Below are positions 55,006-63,729 of a stretch of DNA of 64,000 nucleotides, piece after piece. The stretch is from assembly GCA_016872775.1 (NCBI GenBank), contig VGZA01000001.1:1-64000 (forward strand), written 5' to 3'. Origin of the DNA: Planctomycetota bacterium (lineage in GTDB: Bacteria > Planctomycetota > Planctomycetia > Pirellulales > Pirellulaceae). A model generated the notes under the pieces. That model was not told the origin of the DNA and made no database searches. It saw nothing but the letters and a program-made list of their open reading frames with translations. The position numbers were made by a program, and so were the translations under genes. How positions within the stretch are numbered: the first letter of the stretch is position 1; the number at the start of each line of letters is the position of its first letter.

Positions 55006-56223
55006 ATGGCCAAACGGATCAGCGTTGTGGTGTCTCAGGGACAAAGCAACCACCCCGCCAAACGCGAGATGGAGGAATCGATCGTCGCCTCGCTGCTGGG
55101 CGAGCGAGGTGTGGACGTCGTCGTCATTCCCCATCTTTACGACCTGGCGAACGACGGAACCGGCGTCCTCGCGCTGCAGGGCCTGTCCGGACATATCGTC
55201 GTGCTCTCCTGGCTTTACGAACGGGCGGCCCGCTGGACGCTCGATCGGCACGGGATCTGCGGCCAGATCGGTGCGACGACGATCAAGCCTCCGGAGGATG
55301 ACGAAGATGATGAAGATCTCCAGGACGATGCGGACGAAAGCGAGTCGAACCAGGAAGCGAAAATGCGCGTCTGGGACTCCCGCCCCGTGCCGGCTCGGAA
55401 GATTTATTGCCTCGACCTGCGGATCCACGATGCGATCGGTCCGTACCTGGCGGAAATCCGGCGGATCGTCGACGAGAACCAGGTGGAGCTTGTCGATTTG
55501 ATGAGCTGGATCGGGGGCAGCCCGTCGCCGGAGCAACTTGAACGCTACCGCAATCCCCAGGCTGCCGCCGTGGCGCACGCTCCTTCGATCGCCAACCCGA
55601 CGCGCGTCGACGACGGCAGCGAACGGCGCTGGTATCCGGTGATCGACTACACGCGCTGCACCAATTGCATGGAGTGCATCGACTTCTGCCTGTTTGGCGT
55701 TTATGGAGTCGATCGCGCGGAGACGATTCTGGTCGAGCAGCCGGACAACTGCCGCAAGGGCTGTCCGGCCTGCAGCCGCGTTTGCCCCGAAAACGCGATC
55801 ATTTTTCCCCAGCACAAGACGCCGGCGATCGCCGGCGCCGACGTTGCCGCGAGCGGTCTTAAGATCGATCTCTCCCGCCTGTTCGGAGCGCCCGACGGAA
55901 CGGAAGATGCCGCCGCCGTCGCGGCTCGCGAACGCGATGAACAGCTGCTGCTGGCGGGGCGATCCGCCCTCGGCGGCGCCACACAACCGCCGACCGGAAA
56001 CGGCGCGGCGGCCGTGGCCTCCGTGCCTGCTGTATCGCCTGCTACCCCGCCTACTGCTTCTACTGCTGTCCCGCCTGCTGCTTTAACTGCCGCTCAGCCT
56101 GTTCTCCCGCCTGCGCCTGCTGCCCAAGCACCGCCGACCGCCAACGTATCCCGAGCCGCCTCACGCGTGGTGAAGGACGAGTTGGATAGTTTGATCGATG
56201 CGTTGGACGAGATGAACCTGTAG
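55006..56223 (+). CDS. Two-[4Fe-4S] ferredoxin-type protein with acidic insert and Pro/Ala tail
   Basis: 405 residues. The N-terminal ~90 residues are an alpha/beta domain (KRISVVVSQGQSNHPAKREM). An acidic stretch (~96-118) follows, then two cluster motifs: Cys218-221-224-228 (CTNCMECIDFCLFGVY) and Cys249-253-256-260 (CRKGCPACSRVCPENAI); the first ends in F-C rather than Cys-Pro. Next is a Pro/Ala/Val-rich low-complexity linker (~335-385) and a conserved-looking terminal helix (VVKDELDSLIDALDEM). It is probably the electron-transfer partner of the radical SAM enzyme. It begins 12 bp after the lipoyl-protein stop and closes the cluster. Confidence 0.78.
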   Translation: MAKRISVVVSQGQSNHPAKREMEESIVASLLGERGVDVVVIPHLYDLANDGTGVLALQGLSGHIVVLSWLYERAARWTLDRHGICGQIGATTIKPPEDDEDDEDLQDDADESESNQEAKMRVWDSRPVPARKIYCLDLRIHDAIGPYLAEIRRIVDENQVELVDLMSWIGGSPSPEQLERYRNPQAAAVAHAPSIANPTRVDDGSERRWYPVIDYTRCTNCMECIDFCLFGVYGVDRAETILVEQPDNCRKGCPACSRVCPENAIIFPQHKTPAIAGADVAASGLKIDLSRLFGAPDGTEDAAAVAARERDEQLLLAGRSALGGATQPPTGNGAAAVASVPAVSPATPPTASTAVPPAALTAAQPVLPPAPAAQAPPTANVSRAASRVVKDELDSLIDALDEMNL

Positions 56224-56298
56224 CAGGCTGTCATTTCCGCGCGAAGGACCGCCGTCCGGTTCGTCGATCGTTCACCGTTAAGGAATCGGTGAGTCGAC

Positions 56299-58806
56299 AT
56301 GGGAAGCGAGTCGAATTGTGTCCGCTACCAGCCCCTGGTCGTGGTGGCGGCGGCGTTGGCGCTTGGGATGGTGCTCGATCGCACGGGAAACATCCCTATG
56401 GCGGCCTGGTGGATCTTGTTCGCCGGCCTGCTTCCCGTCTGGGCCGTGTTCTGGCGGCAAGGGTATTTGCGTCCCGCGGGCCTTTGCCTGCTTGCGGCGG
56501 TCACATCGCTGGGCGGCGCCTGGCATGGTTGGGCCTGGCGCTGGTTCCCGCGCGATGAACTGGGTCGATTCTGTACGGCCGAACCCCAGGGGATGGCGAT
56601 CGAAGCTCGCGTGGAATCAGCGCCGCGGCGACTGGCCGCTCCCGCGCCCGATCCGTTGACCAGTGTGATGCGAGGCGAAAGGACGCGATTGCGGCTCACC
56701 CTGCTGGGAATGCGTCGCGGAGGTCGCTGGCAATCGGCCTCCGGACGCGTGGCGATGACCGTCGAGGGACAGGTGGTGGGCATTTTCGCCGGGGACCGCA
56801 TACGGGCACGGGTTCGAGCTGCGCGCATTGGGCGACCGATGAATCCGGGCGAACTGGATTTTGCCGAGCAAGCGCGGAGTGAACGAAGACTGTGCTGGCT
56901 CTTCGCGGAGTCGCCCGACGCGCTCTCGCTCGTTGAACGCGACGCGGGGTGGCGATGGCGCCACGGCATTCGCTGGTTACGCGAACTGGGAGAATCGCGG
57001 CTGGCACGGCATGTGGATGCCGATCAGGCCGCTCTGGCGACCGCGATGCTGCTGGGAGCGCGCGAGCAGCTGGACGAACAACTGCAGGACGCCTATTTCG
57101 AAACCGGTTTGTCGCATCTGATCGCCATCTCCGGCCTCAACGTAGCGATTTTCGCGTTCGGGTTCTGGACGGTTGCACGTATGGGCTGGCTATCCCGTCG
57201 ATTCGCTTTGCTGATCGCCATCGCGCTGGCGATCACTTATGCGATACTCACCGATTCCCAGTCGCCCGTGGTACGAGCGGCGGTCCTGCTGGTCTGTGTC
57301 TGCTGGGGACGTTACCAGGGTCGCCGCGGACTGGGGATGAATACATTGGCGGCTGCCTGGATCGTCATCTTGATTGCGCAACCCGCCGCCCTGTTCCAGG
57401 TGGGCACCCAACTCTCCTTCCTGGCAGTGGCGGTGCTGGGGACCGTGACTTTCGAGCACGGCGGCGTCGACGAATCCGATCCGCTGGATCGGCTGATCGC
57501 GCGCCATCGGCCTTGGGGCGTTCGTCTGATGATCACCGCTTACCGCATGTTGGCGCGGTCGTTTTGGGTCAGCGCGGCGGTCTGGTGGGCCGCGTTGCCG
57601 CTGGTCTGGTATCGCTTTCAACTGGTCTCGCCGATCGCGCTGCTCCTGAATCCGTTGGTCGTGTTGCCAATGGCGCTGGCACTCTATGGCGGTTTTGCGG
57701 TGTTCATCACCGGATTTTTCAGTGATACGGCGGCCGACTTCTGCGGTTCCATCTGTGCAATGAACCTCCGCTGGATTGAATGGCTGCTGCATGCCGCTCG
57801 GAAAGTCCCGGGAAACCATGTCTGGCTGCCGGCGCCCGACGGGAGGTGGGTTGCGTGCGCGTACGTCGGATTGGCGCTCTGGACGCTCTACCCCGGACTC
57901 CATCCGCCGCGGCGCTGGCAGGCGGCTCTGCTGCTGCTGTTCAGCGCGGTCGGCGTCTGGAGCGCCGGACTCACGCCGCTGCCGCGCTCACCGGCCCTCG
58001 ATGGTGACCTGGTCTGTACGTTTGTCGCCGTGGGACATGGTACCGCCGTGATCCTGGAATTTCCCGACGGACGCACGATGCTGTACGACGCGGGGCATAT
58101 GGGGGCGCACCAGGCGGGAACGCGCAGCGTGCTGGCCGCGATTCGCTCGCGCAAAATCTCGCACCTGGATGCGATTGTCATTTCCCACGCCGACCTCGAC
58201 CATTACAACGCCGTGCCCGGGATTCTGGATCAGCTGACGGTGGGCGTCGTTTACGTGACGCGCGAGATGTTCCGTCAACCGAGCCCCGCACTGATGCGGC
58301 TTCGACAGGCAATCGACGCACATCGCGTCCGCCTGGAGAGGCTGCGTACCGGCGATCGATTCCGTTTCCCCGAACGGGAATTCGGAAGCCGGCTTGCGGT
58401 CGAGATCCTGCATCCGCCGGCCTCAGGCATCGCGGGCAGCGACAATGCCAACAGCGTCGTGATGCTCGTGGAACATTCCGGATACCGCCTGCTGCTTCCC
58501 GGCGATCTCGAGGAACAAGGCATGGAAGCACTGCTGGCGAATCCCAGACTGAACTGCGATCTGGTCATGGCGCCCCATCACGGCAGTCGAGGGAGCCGGC
58601 CCGCCTGGTTTCTGAATTGGTGTCTCCCCGAATGGGTCATCATCAGTTGCGGTCCCCGAGGTGCCGCCCCATCGGTGGCAGAGGCTTATGGTCCGGAACA
58701 GCGCGCGGTGATCACGACCCACGCGCGGGGCGCGATCGAAGTGCGGATCGGTCCGCAAGGAGTTCGCGTGCGGCCGCATTGCGCGGCGCCGCCGGACAGG
58801 CACTAA
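56299..58806 (+). CDS. comEC: ComEC/Rec2-type DNA internalisation protein
   Basis: 835 residues. An N-terminal region with membrane helices and a DUF4131-like segment is followed by the competence domain (LLGAREQLDEQLQDAYFETGLSHLIAISGLNVAIF, the family signature) with about ten helices, and a C-terminal metallo-beta-lactamase domain (HGTAVILEFPDGRTMLYDAG; VISHADLDHYNAVPGI; LLLPGDLEEQG; APHHGSRGSR). The HxDxDH-like site reads SHADLDH. It forms the inner-membrane channel for single-stranded DNA uptake. The stop overlaps the oppositely oriented neighbour's stop by 4 bp (CTAA). No other competence genes are adjacent. Confidence 0.93.
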   Translation: MGSESNCVRYQPLVVVAAALALGMVLDRTGNIPMAAWWILFAGLLPVWAVFWRQGYLRPAGLCLLAAVTSLGGAWHGWAWRWFPRDELGRFCTAEPQGMAIEARVESAPRRLAAPAPDPLTSVMRGERTRLRLTLLGMRRGGRWQSASGRVAMTVEGQVVGIFAGDRIRARVRAARIGRPMNPGELDFAEQARSERRLCWLFAESPDALSLVERDAGWRWRHGIRWLRELGESRLARHVDADQAALATAMLLGAREQLDEQLQDAYFETGLSHLIAISGLNVAIFAFGFWTVARMGWLSRRFALLIAIALAITYAILTDSQSPVVRAAVLLVCVCWGRYQGRRGLGMNTLAAAWIVILIAQPAALFQVGTQLSFLAVAVLGTVTFEHGGVDESDPLDRLIARHRPWGVRLMITAYRMLARSFWVSAAVWWAALPLVWYRFQLVSPIALLLNPLVVLPMALALYGGFAVFITGFFSDTAADFCGSICAMNLRWIEWLLHAARKVPGNHVWLPAPDGRWVACAYVGLALWTLYPGLHPPRRWQAALLLLFSAVGVWSAGLTPLPRSPALDGDLVCTFVAVGHGTAVILEFPDGRTMLYDAGHMGAHQAGTRSVLAAIRSRKISHLDAIVISHADLDHYNAVPGILDQLTVGVVYVTREMFRQPSPALMRLRQAIDAHRVRLERLRTGDRFRFPEREFGSRLAVEILHPPASGIAGSDNANSVVMLVEHSGYRLLLPGDLEEQGMEALLANPRLNCDLVMAPHHGSRGSRPAWFLNWCLPEWVIISCGPRGAAPSVAEAYGPEQRAVITTHARGAIEVRIGPQGVRVRPHCAAPPDRH

Positions 58807-59888
58807 GGTCCGTTACGCGGAATGATCCGTGGCTCCCACGATTGATCGATCGGCGCGCGCGCGACGACGACTTGCCGTACACCGAGGCGATTCGCCTGTT
58901 CCACCTGCGCCCGCAACTGCTCCTCGCTGACGTCCCAGCCCTGAACGACCGCCGCCAGCCTTTTTGCGGGGACGGCCTCGCCGTCCCGGATCGGGGGCAT
59001 CGACTGCAGCGATTCCAGGGCATGGCCAACCCAACCGGCCGGTGGGCCGTAACGTGGTCGATCCCGGTCAAACAGCCGATACAGCGCCAACACGCCGATC
59101 GTTGGCGAGACTTCCGCCAGGGGCGCAAGCTGTTTGCTGAAGGCCCGCCAGCAGATCCCGTCGAAGCAACCCACACCCCCGCACACTTCTTCCTTGTCAG
59201 CCTGCTCGCACTCCGTCGCCAGCACCGGCACGACACGCGCGGCGGGCACCATCTCCTGTATGGCATTGACGAATCGGGCGGCGGCCCGGTCATCGAGGCG
59301 CGTGGCAGTGCGCAGCGGCCCGTAATCGGTCGTCCAGCGGCAGAGCGAATGGCCGCAGCCGCAGGCCGACGGAGCCGCCTGAAGATCGTTTAGATAGATC
59401 GTGCGCGGCGGCGGCAAACCCTCGAGCAGCTGGCGAACGCGTTCTCGATGCGCGTCAAACGCCTCCTGGTACCCGATCGGCACCCAGGGATAGTTCTTGA
59501 CGATTTCGTCGTCGCCCGGCTTGGGAAATCGGGGAAACAACCTCCGCCACTCCGAATGCCCCTGCAGGCTCGCCATCCAGCGCGGGTTCGAGTCCGCCAG
59601 TTCGACACAGCGACCAATCTCAATCCAGTATGCAAGCTCCAGGCGGCTCCCGGCGACCCGTTCCGCCGCTGACTTCTGCACGTGTCGCCCTTCTCCGTCC
59701 CGCTGCGTCAGTGGGATCGCAACGGAGAAATAACCCTGACGATGCACGGCGTCGAGTTCCGTATCCTGGAGCTGGTCCGCCAAAGCCAGCAGCACGCGAG
59801 GTGCTTCATCACCGATCGCGGTGGGGCAAACGGCTCCGATCCAGACACACGACCAAACGCCAATCATCACGATGACGGGCTGCATCAT
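58803..59888 (-). CDS. Exported Cys-rich protein of unknown function
   Basis: 361 residues with a signal peptide (VIVMIGVWSCVWIGAVCPTAIG). It has the cysteine motifs APSACGCGHSLCRW and EEVCGGVGCFDGICW, and strands reminiscent of a TIM-barrel (RVLLALADQL; VVPVLATECEQADKEEV; KRLAAVVQGWDVSEEQLRAQVEQA). CxCxHxxxC may bind a metal or haem. I do not recognise the family. It starts in ATGA overlap with the DUF3179 gene upstream, forming a two-gene unit of exported proteins. Confidence 0.7.
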   Translation of the reverse strand: MMQPVIVMIGVWSCVWIGAVCPTAIGDEAPRVLLALADQLQDTELDAVHRQGYFSVAIPLTQRDGEGRHVQKSAAERVAGSRLELAYWIEIGRCVELADSNPRWMASLQGHSEWRRLFPRFPKPGDDEIVKNYPWVPIGYQEAFDAHRERVRQLLEGLPPPRTIYLNDLQAAPSACGCGHSLCRWTTDYGPLRTATRLDDRAAARFVNAIQEMVPAARVVPVLATECEQADKEEVCGGVGCFDGICWRAFSKQLAPLAEVSPTIGVLALYRLFDRDRPRYGPPAGWVGHALESLQSMPPIRDGEAVPAKRLAAVVQGWDVSEEQLRAQVEQANRLGVRQVVVARAPIDQSWEPRIIPRNGP

Positions 59889-60922
59889 TCACCTGCCGTA
59901 ACCAGACGCGTCCGAGGATATTCCGCGCTCCATGCATACCAGCGGCATTGAATCGAATCGACCCAGGTCAGCTCCTTTCCGCGCAGCGGCCCGTCCACGG
60001 CGCGGCCTGCGAGCGTCCAGCGCGTCCCGGTCTCCTCGTCTTGGAAAGGCGCCGATTCCGGCGAGATTTCGTCCGCGACAAACGTGAGTTGCCGGTCATC
60101 GAGCATGCAATGATACGCAACCGCGGTGCGGGTGGGTCCATACCAGAACACGGCGATCGGCCGTCCGCCGACTTCCTCGAGAATACAGGCGCGCTCCTTC
60201 GCGACGGGCAACTCGATCGCGACCGATTCCGCAGCCGATTCCACACCGAGGATCTCCGTCATCGCGTCACGCCGCGCATCGACCGGGCCGAGCGACGCCT
60301 TGGCTTCCTCGCTCATTTCCTTCGGCAACGGCACAACGGGGTACTTCCGCCCGTCGAAAAGGTCGTAGGCGGTCGATTCCGGATGCAACATCAGCCAGTA
60401 ATTCCAGTCGGTCAACAGGCTGGGAATACGTTCGAGCTTCCGGCCTTTGCCCGGGCCGTCGAAGCCGATGCCGGTGAGCGCCGAGTACAACGTGCCATCC
60501 TTCGCTCGGACCATCATCACTCCATTGCGCCAGCCGTGGAATCGATACCCGTAGTCCTTGCGAAACGCCGCGACATAACCACCGTCCGGATCGTAGAAAA
60601 AGAGGCCGTAAGTGTCGTTAATGACTCGCGGTCCCGACAAGAAATGCCGCAACGGAACGGCACCGCCGTTGTGATTGGCGCGAATCCAGGCCAGGACACG
60701 ATCGTCGGGGACAATCAGGCCCTTGCGGTTCTGCGTTGAACAATAGGAGCAGGGCGGCTCGGTCAATGCCGGAAACAGGTCCGGTTTGAGCGTAAACCGA
60801 TCCTGCTTTGGCCGGCCGTCCCGAGGCTCCTCACCCGAAACGGACGGGTGTGCCCAAAAAAAGACACCTCCTGCAAGCAAAACCAGGGCACGAACCGGTC
60901 GACTTCTCGCGATCAGCAGCAT
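59885..60922 (-). CDS. Exported DUF3179-family protein
   Basis: About 345 residues. The signal peptide LVLLAGGVFFWAHPSVSGEE ends near residue 30. The body contains PPCSYCSTQNRKGLIVPDDRVLAWI and the DUF3179 signature FQDEETGTRWTLAGRAVDGPLRGKELTW...AWSAEYP. DUF3179 proteins are secreted, with unknown function. ATG 60922 has GGAGG 8 nt upstream; a frame extending to 61030 would overlap the divergent gene start and lacks a signal peptide at its N-terminus. It is first in a two-gene unit and diverges from the DUF1569 gene. Confidence 0.85.
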   Translation of the reverse strand: MLLIARSRPVRALVLLAGGVFFWAHPSVSGEEPRDGRPKQDRFTLKPDLFPALTEPPCSYCSTQNRKGLIVPDDRVLAWIRANHNGGAVPLRHFLSGPRVINDTYGLFFYDPDGGYVAAFRKDYGYRFHGWRNGVMMVRAKDGTLYSALTGIGFDGPGKGRKLERIPSLLTDWNYWLMLHPESTAYDLFDGRKYPVVPLPKEMSEEAKASLGPVDARRDAMTEILGVESAAESVAIELPVAKERACILEEVGGRPIAVFWYGPTRTAVAYHCMLDDRQLTFVADEISPESAPFQDEETGTRWTLAGRAVDGPLRGKELTWVDSIQCRWYAWSAEYPRTRLVTAGE

Positions 60923-61023
60923 GATCGAACCCTCCTTTTTGCATCGATGTCCATCCACGGTCGTTCCGGCATTGTAAACTATTTCTCGCGTTCCGCAGGC
61001 AACGACCCCCGGCGAACAATTCC

Positions 61024-61506
61024 ATGGCAATCAATACCAAACATGTCGATCAACGCAGGAAGCTCCATTTTGACTCCTACGAGCAACTTCTGGCCGAAGC
61101 CGAACGCCTGGCGGCGGCTGAACGAGTGCGAAACCTGGGCAATTGGAGCCTGGGACAGGTGCTGAAACACCTGGCGATCGTGATGCACAATTCGATCGAC
61201 GGGTTCCGCAATCGGCCCCCTTTGCCGATACGGCTGCTGCTTCGAATGATGAAAAATCGCTTTGTCCGTAGACCGCATCCATCGGGTATTCAGCTTCCGA
61301 AATCAACCTCCGCCGAAATCATCCCCGGGCCCGAAACGACGACGCAGGACGGCCTGATCTCCCTGCGCGACGCAATTCGAAGATTGCGGACCGACTCACG
61401 GCGCGTCAACCACCCGGCATTCGGGAAATTGACGCGCGAGGAATGGGATCAGATGAACTTTCGCCACGCGGAACTTCATTTGAGCTTTATCGAAATTACC
61501 GAATAA
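61024..61506 (+). CDS. DUF1569 protein (DinB-like fold)
   Basis: About 160 residues. RNLGNWSLGQVLKHLAIVMHNSID is the DUF1569/DinB-like opening with the first His, and NHPAFGKLTREEWDQMNFRHAELHLSFIE gives the C-terminal F-G-x-L...W...H-x-x-x-H motif. DinB-like proteins are four-helix bundles that bind a divalent metal with three His and often act as thiol-dependent transferases. Substrate unknown. It is divergent from the DUF3179 gene across a ~100-bp gap. Confidence 0.85.
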   Translation: MAINTKHVDQRRKLHFDSYEQLLAEAERLAAAERVRNLGNWSLGQVLKHLAIVMHNSIDGFRNRPPLPIRLLLRMMKNRFVRRPHPSGIQLPKSTSAEIIPGPETTTQDGLISLRDAIRRLRTDSRRVNHPAFGKLTREEWDQMNFRHAELHLSFIEITE

Positions 61507-61561
61507 AATATAAGGTCGGCATTCCCACGTACCTTTTCACTTTCGCGGAAACTTGACACCT

Positions 61562-62635
61562 ATGTTGCATGCCGTGATCATGGCCGGCGGGTCCGGAACC
61601 CGTTTCTGGCCAGAGAGCCGCACGAATCGCCCCAAGCAGTTGCTGAAACTGGCCGGGGATCGCACGATGATTCAAGCCACGGTCGATCGGCTTGCCGACC
61701 TGGTGGCATCCGACCGAACCTACGTGGTCACCAATCGTCAGCTGGTCGAGCAGGTGCGGTCCCAGTTGCCGCAGCTTCCGGCGGATGCCGTCGTGGGCGA
61801 ACCGTGTAAACGGGATACGGCGCCCTGCGTGGGGCTGGCGGCCGAGATGATCTGTGCCCTCGATCCCGACGGGGTGATGGTTGTTCTGCCGGCCGATCAT
61901 GTGATCTCGCCGACCCCGACCTTTCAAACCGCCTTGTCGTCCGCCGCGGAACTGGTCGCGGCCGATGCTCGGCGATTCGTTACCTTCGGGATTCGGCCGA
62001 CCTATGCCGCCGAATCGTTCGGATACATTGAGCGAGGCGACGCGATCCCGGCGCCGTTGCCGGCATTCAAGGTCGTGCGATTCCGTGAAAAACCAGACGC
62101 GGCAACCGCCGAACAGTACCTGGCCACGCAACGATTTTACTGGAATGCGGGTATCTTCGTATGGAAGGCTGCCGCCGTTCGCGCCGCACTGGCGAAATTC
62201 GAACCGGAGATGGCGAGTCGGTTGGCACAGATCGGATCCGCGTACGGTAGTTCCCGTTTCCTTGCGACGCTGGACGAACAGTTCCAGGCGATCCAGGGGA
62301 AATCGGTCGACTATGCCATCATGGAGCGTTACGATCACGTGATCGTGGTCGAAGCGCCGTTCCGTTGGGACGACGTCGGCAGCTGGCAATCGATGGCGCG
62401 CATTCAAGGCGCGGATGCCGATGGCAACACGGTGGTAGGAAAACATGTCGGTTATCGCAGTGAAGGCTGCATTGTGAAGACAGATGACGATCACCTGGTC
62501 GTCACCCTGGGGATGAAGGACTGCATCGTCGTCCGCACTCCCGACGCAACCTTGGTGGCCAACAAGCACGACGAGGAGTCGATTCGGAAAATCGTGGAGA
62601 TAGTCCGGGAGCGCGGCTGGACGGAGTATCTTTAG
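61562..62635 (+). CDS. manC: Mannose-1-phosphate guanylyltransferase
   Basis: 357 residues, the single-domain form without the phosphomannose isomerase fusion. AVIMAGGSGTRFWPESR is the nucleotidyltransferase signature with pyrophosphorylase Lys in RPKQLLKLAGD, and FREKPD and the PFRWDDVGSW motif complete the family pattern. It makes GDP-mannose for glycans. ATG 61562 is favoured over the TTG at 61553. Confidence 0.93.
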   Translation: MLHAVIMAGGSGTRFWPESRTNRPKQLLKLAGDRTMIQATVDRLADLVASDRTYVVTNRQLVEQVRSQLPQLPADAVVGEPCKRDTAPCVGLAAEMICALDPDGVMVVLPADHVISPTPTFQTALSSAAELVAADARRFVTFGIRPTYAAESFGYIERGDAIPAPLPAFKVVRFREKPDAATAEQYLATQRFYWNAGIFVWKAAAVRAALAKFEPEMASRLAQIGSAYGSSRFLATLDEQFQAIQGKSVDYAIMERYDHVIVVEAPFRWDDVGSWQSMARIQGADADGNTVVGKHVGYRSEGCIVKTDDDHLVVTLGMKDCIVVRTPDATLVANKHDEESIRKIVEIVRERGWTEYL

Positions 62636-62689
62636 CGTACCGGACCTGGCGTGGCATTCGGTCGAAGTGGCTTCGGATGGAGGAGTTCA

Positions 62690-63718
62690 ATGAACATGGT
62701 TGACAGCAACCTGGGCCGCGGCCCGTTGTCACTTGCCTTGCTGGCGTTGCTGCAGATATTCCCCTGGCTGAACACGGAGCAGGCCGCCGCCGCCGAACCA
62801 CTCGTCGGCATCGTGTCGCGCTACCTAAACGTCGAAGCACCAACGATGGGAGGCATGCAGGTCTGGTCGGATATTCGCGTTCGCCACGACTGGCGCATCC
62901 AGCGCAACGTACTTACCGGACATTGCCGGTTGTTGGACGAGCACAATGTCCGGCGGCGCTGGGGCACAAAGGAACAGTGCCTCCAGGAACTGGACCTGCT
63001 CGCCGCGAAGCAGTCGATTCCCGCCGTGCGAGGGCGCGTGGTGATTACACTGCACGGACTCGGATCGACCCGACGAGGACTCGAACCGATCGGCGAGAAG
63101 ATCCGCGAGCAGGGCGACTTCACCGTGCTGAACGTATCGTACGCCAGTACGCGCGGCGACTTTGCTGCCCATGCCGCGACACTTCGCGAAGTGCTCGACG
63201 GTCTGGAAGATGTCGAGCAGTTCAACTTCGTCTGCCACAGCATGGGAAACCTCGTCCTGAGATATTGCCTGGGCGAATGCCGCGAGGACGAATCGGGCCG
63301 ACGGATTCTGGCTCGGTTGAACCGCATCGTGATGCTCGCGCCGCCCAACAACGGTGCGCAGTTGGCGGAACGCTTCAAGAATGTCACCATCCTGGAGCCG
63401 CTAGTGGGCGCCGCCGCGACGCGTCTGGCAAGAGAGGGAAAGGAGTTTACCACTCAGCTCGCGCGGCCCGACTGCGAATTCGGCATTATCGCCGGCGCCG
63501 TGGGCGACGATGCGGGCCACAATCCATTGCTCAGCGGCGATGACGACTTGATCGTTCGAGTCGAGGAAACTAGGCTGCCGGGTGCCCGCGATTTCGTTAC
63601 CGTCCCCACCCGGCATCGGTCGCTGCTTTACGACGAAAAGGTGCATGCCTACACCCTGCGGTTCCTCACCAGCGGATTCTTCGTCGGCGAATCCGAGCGA
63701 GCCCCGATTTCCAAGTGA
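62690..63718 (+). CDS. Exported alpha/beta-hydrolase, lipase-like
   Basis: About 342 residues. Signal peptide (SLALLALLQIFPWLNTEQAAAAEP), then an alpha/beta-hydrolase core: oxyanion-loop LHGLGSTRRGLEPIG and nucleophile elbow FVCHSMGNLVLRY, with Ser in HSMG (G-x-S-x-G variant CHSMG). Downstream HRSLLYDEKVHAY could carry the His, and GDDDLIVRVEET the Asp. It resembles triacylglycerol-lipase/PGAP1-like secreted esterases. ATG 62690 has GGAGG 5-6 nt upstream, so it is preferred over 62651. Confidence 0.82.
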   Translation: MNMVDSNLGRGPLSLALLALLQIFPWLNTEQAAAAEPLVGIVSRYLNVEAPTMGGMQVWSDIRVRHDWRIQRNVLTGHCRLLDEHNVRRRWGTKEQCLQELDLLAAKQSIPAVRGRVVITLHGLGSTRRGLEPIGEKIREQGDFTVLNVSYASTRGDFAAHAATLREVLDGLEDVEQFNFVCHSMGNLVLRYCLGECREDESGRRILARLNRIVMLAPPNNGAQLAERFKNVTILEPLVGAAATRLAREGKEFTTQLARPDCEFGIIAGAVGDDAGHNPLLSGDDDLIVRVEETRLPGARDFVTVPTRHRSLLYDEKVHAYTLRFLTSGFFVGESERAPISK

Positions 63719-63729
63719 AGAGGCAACCT

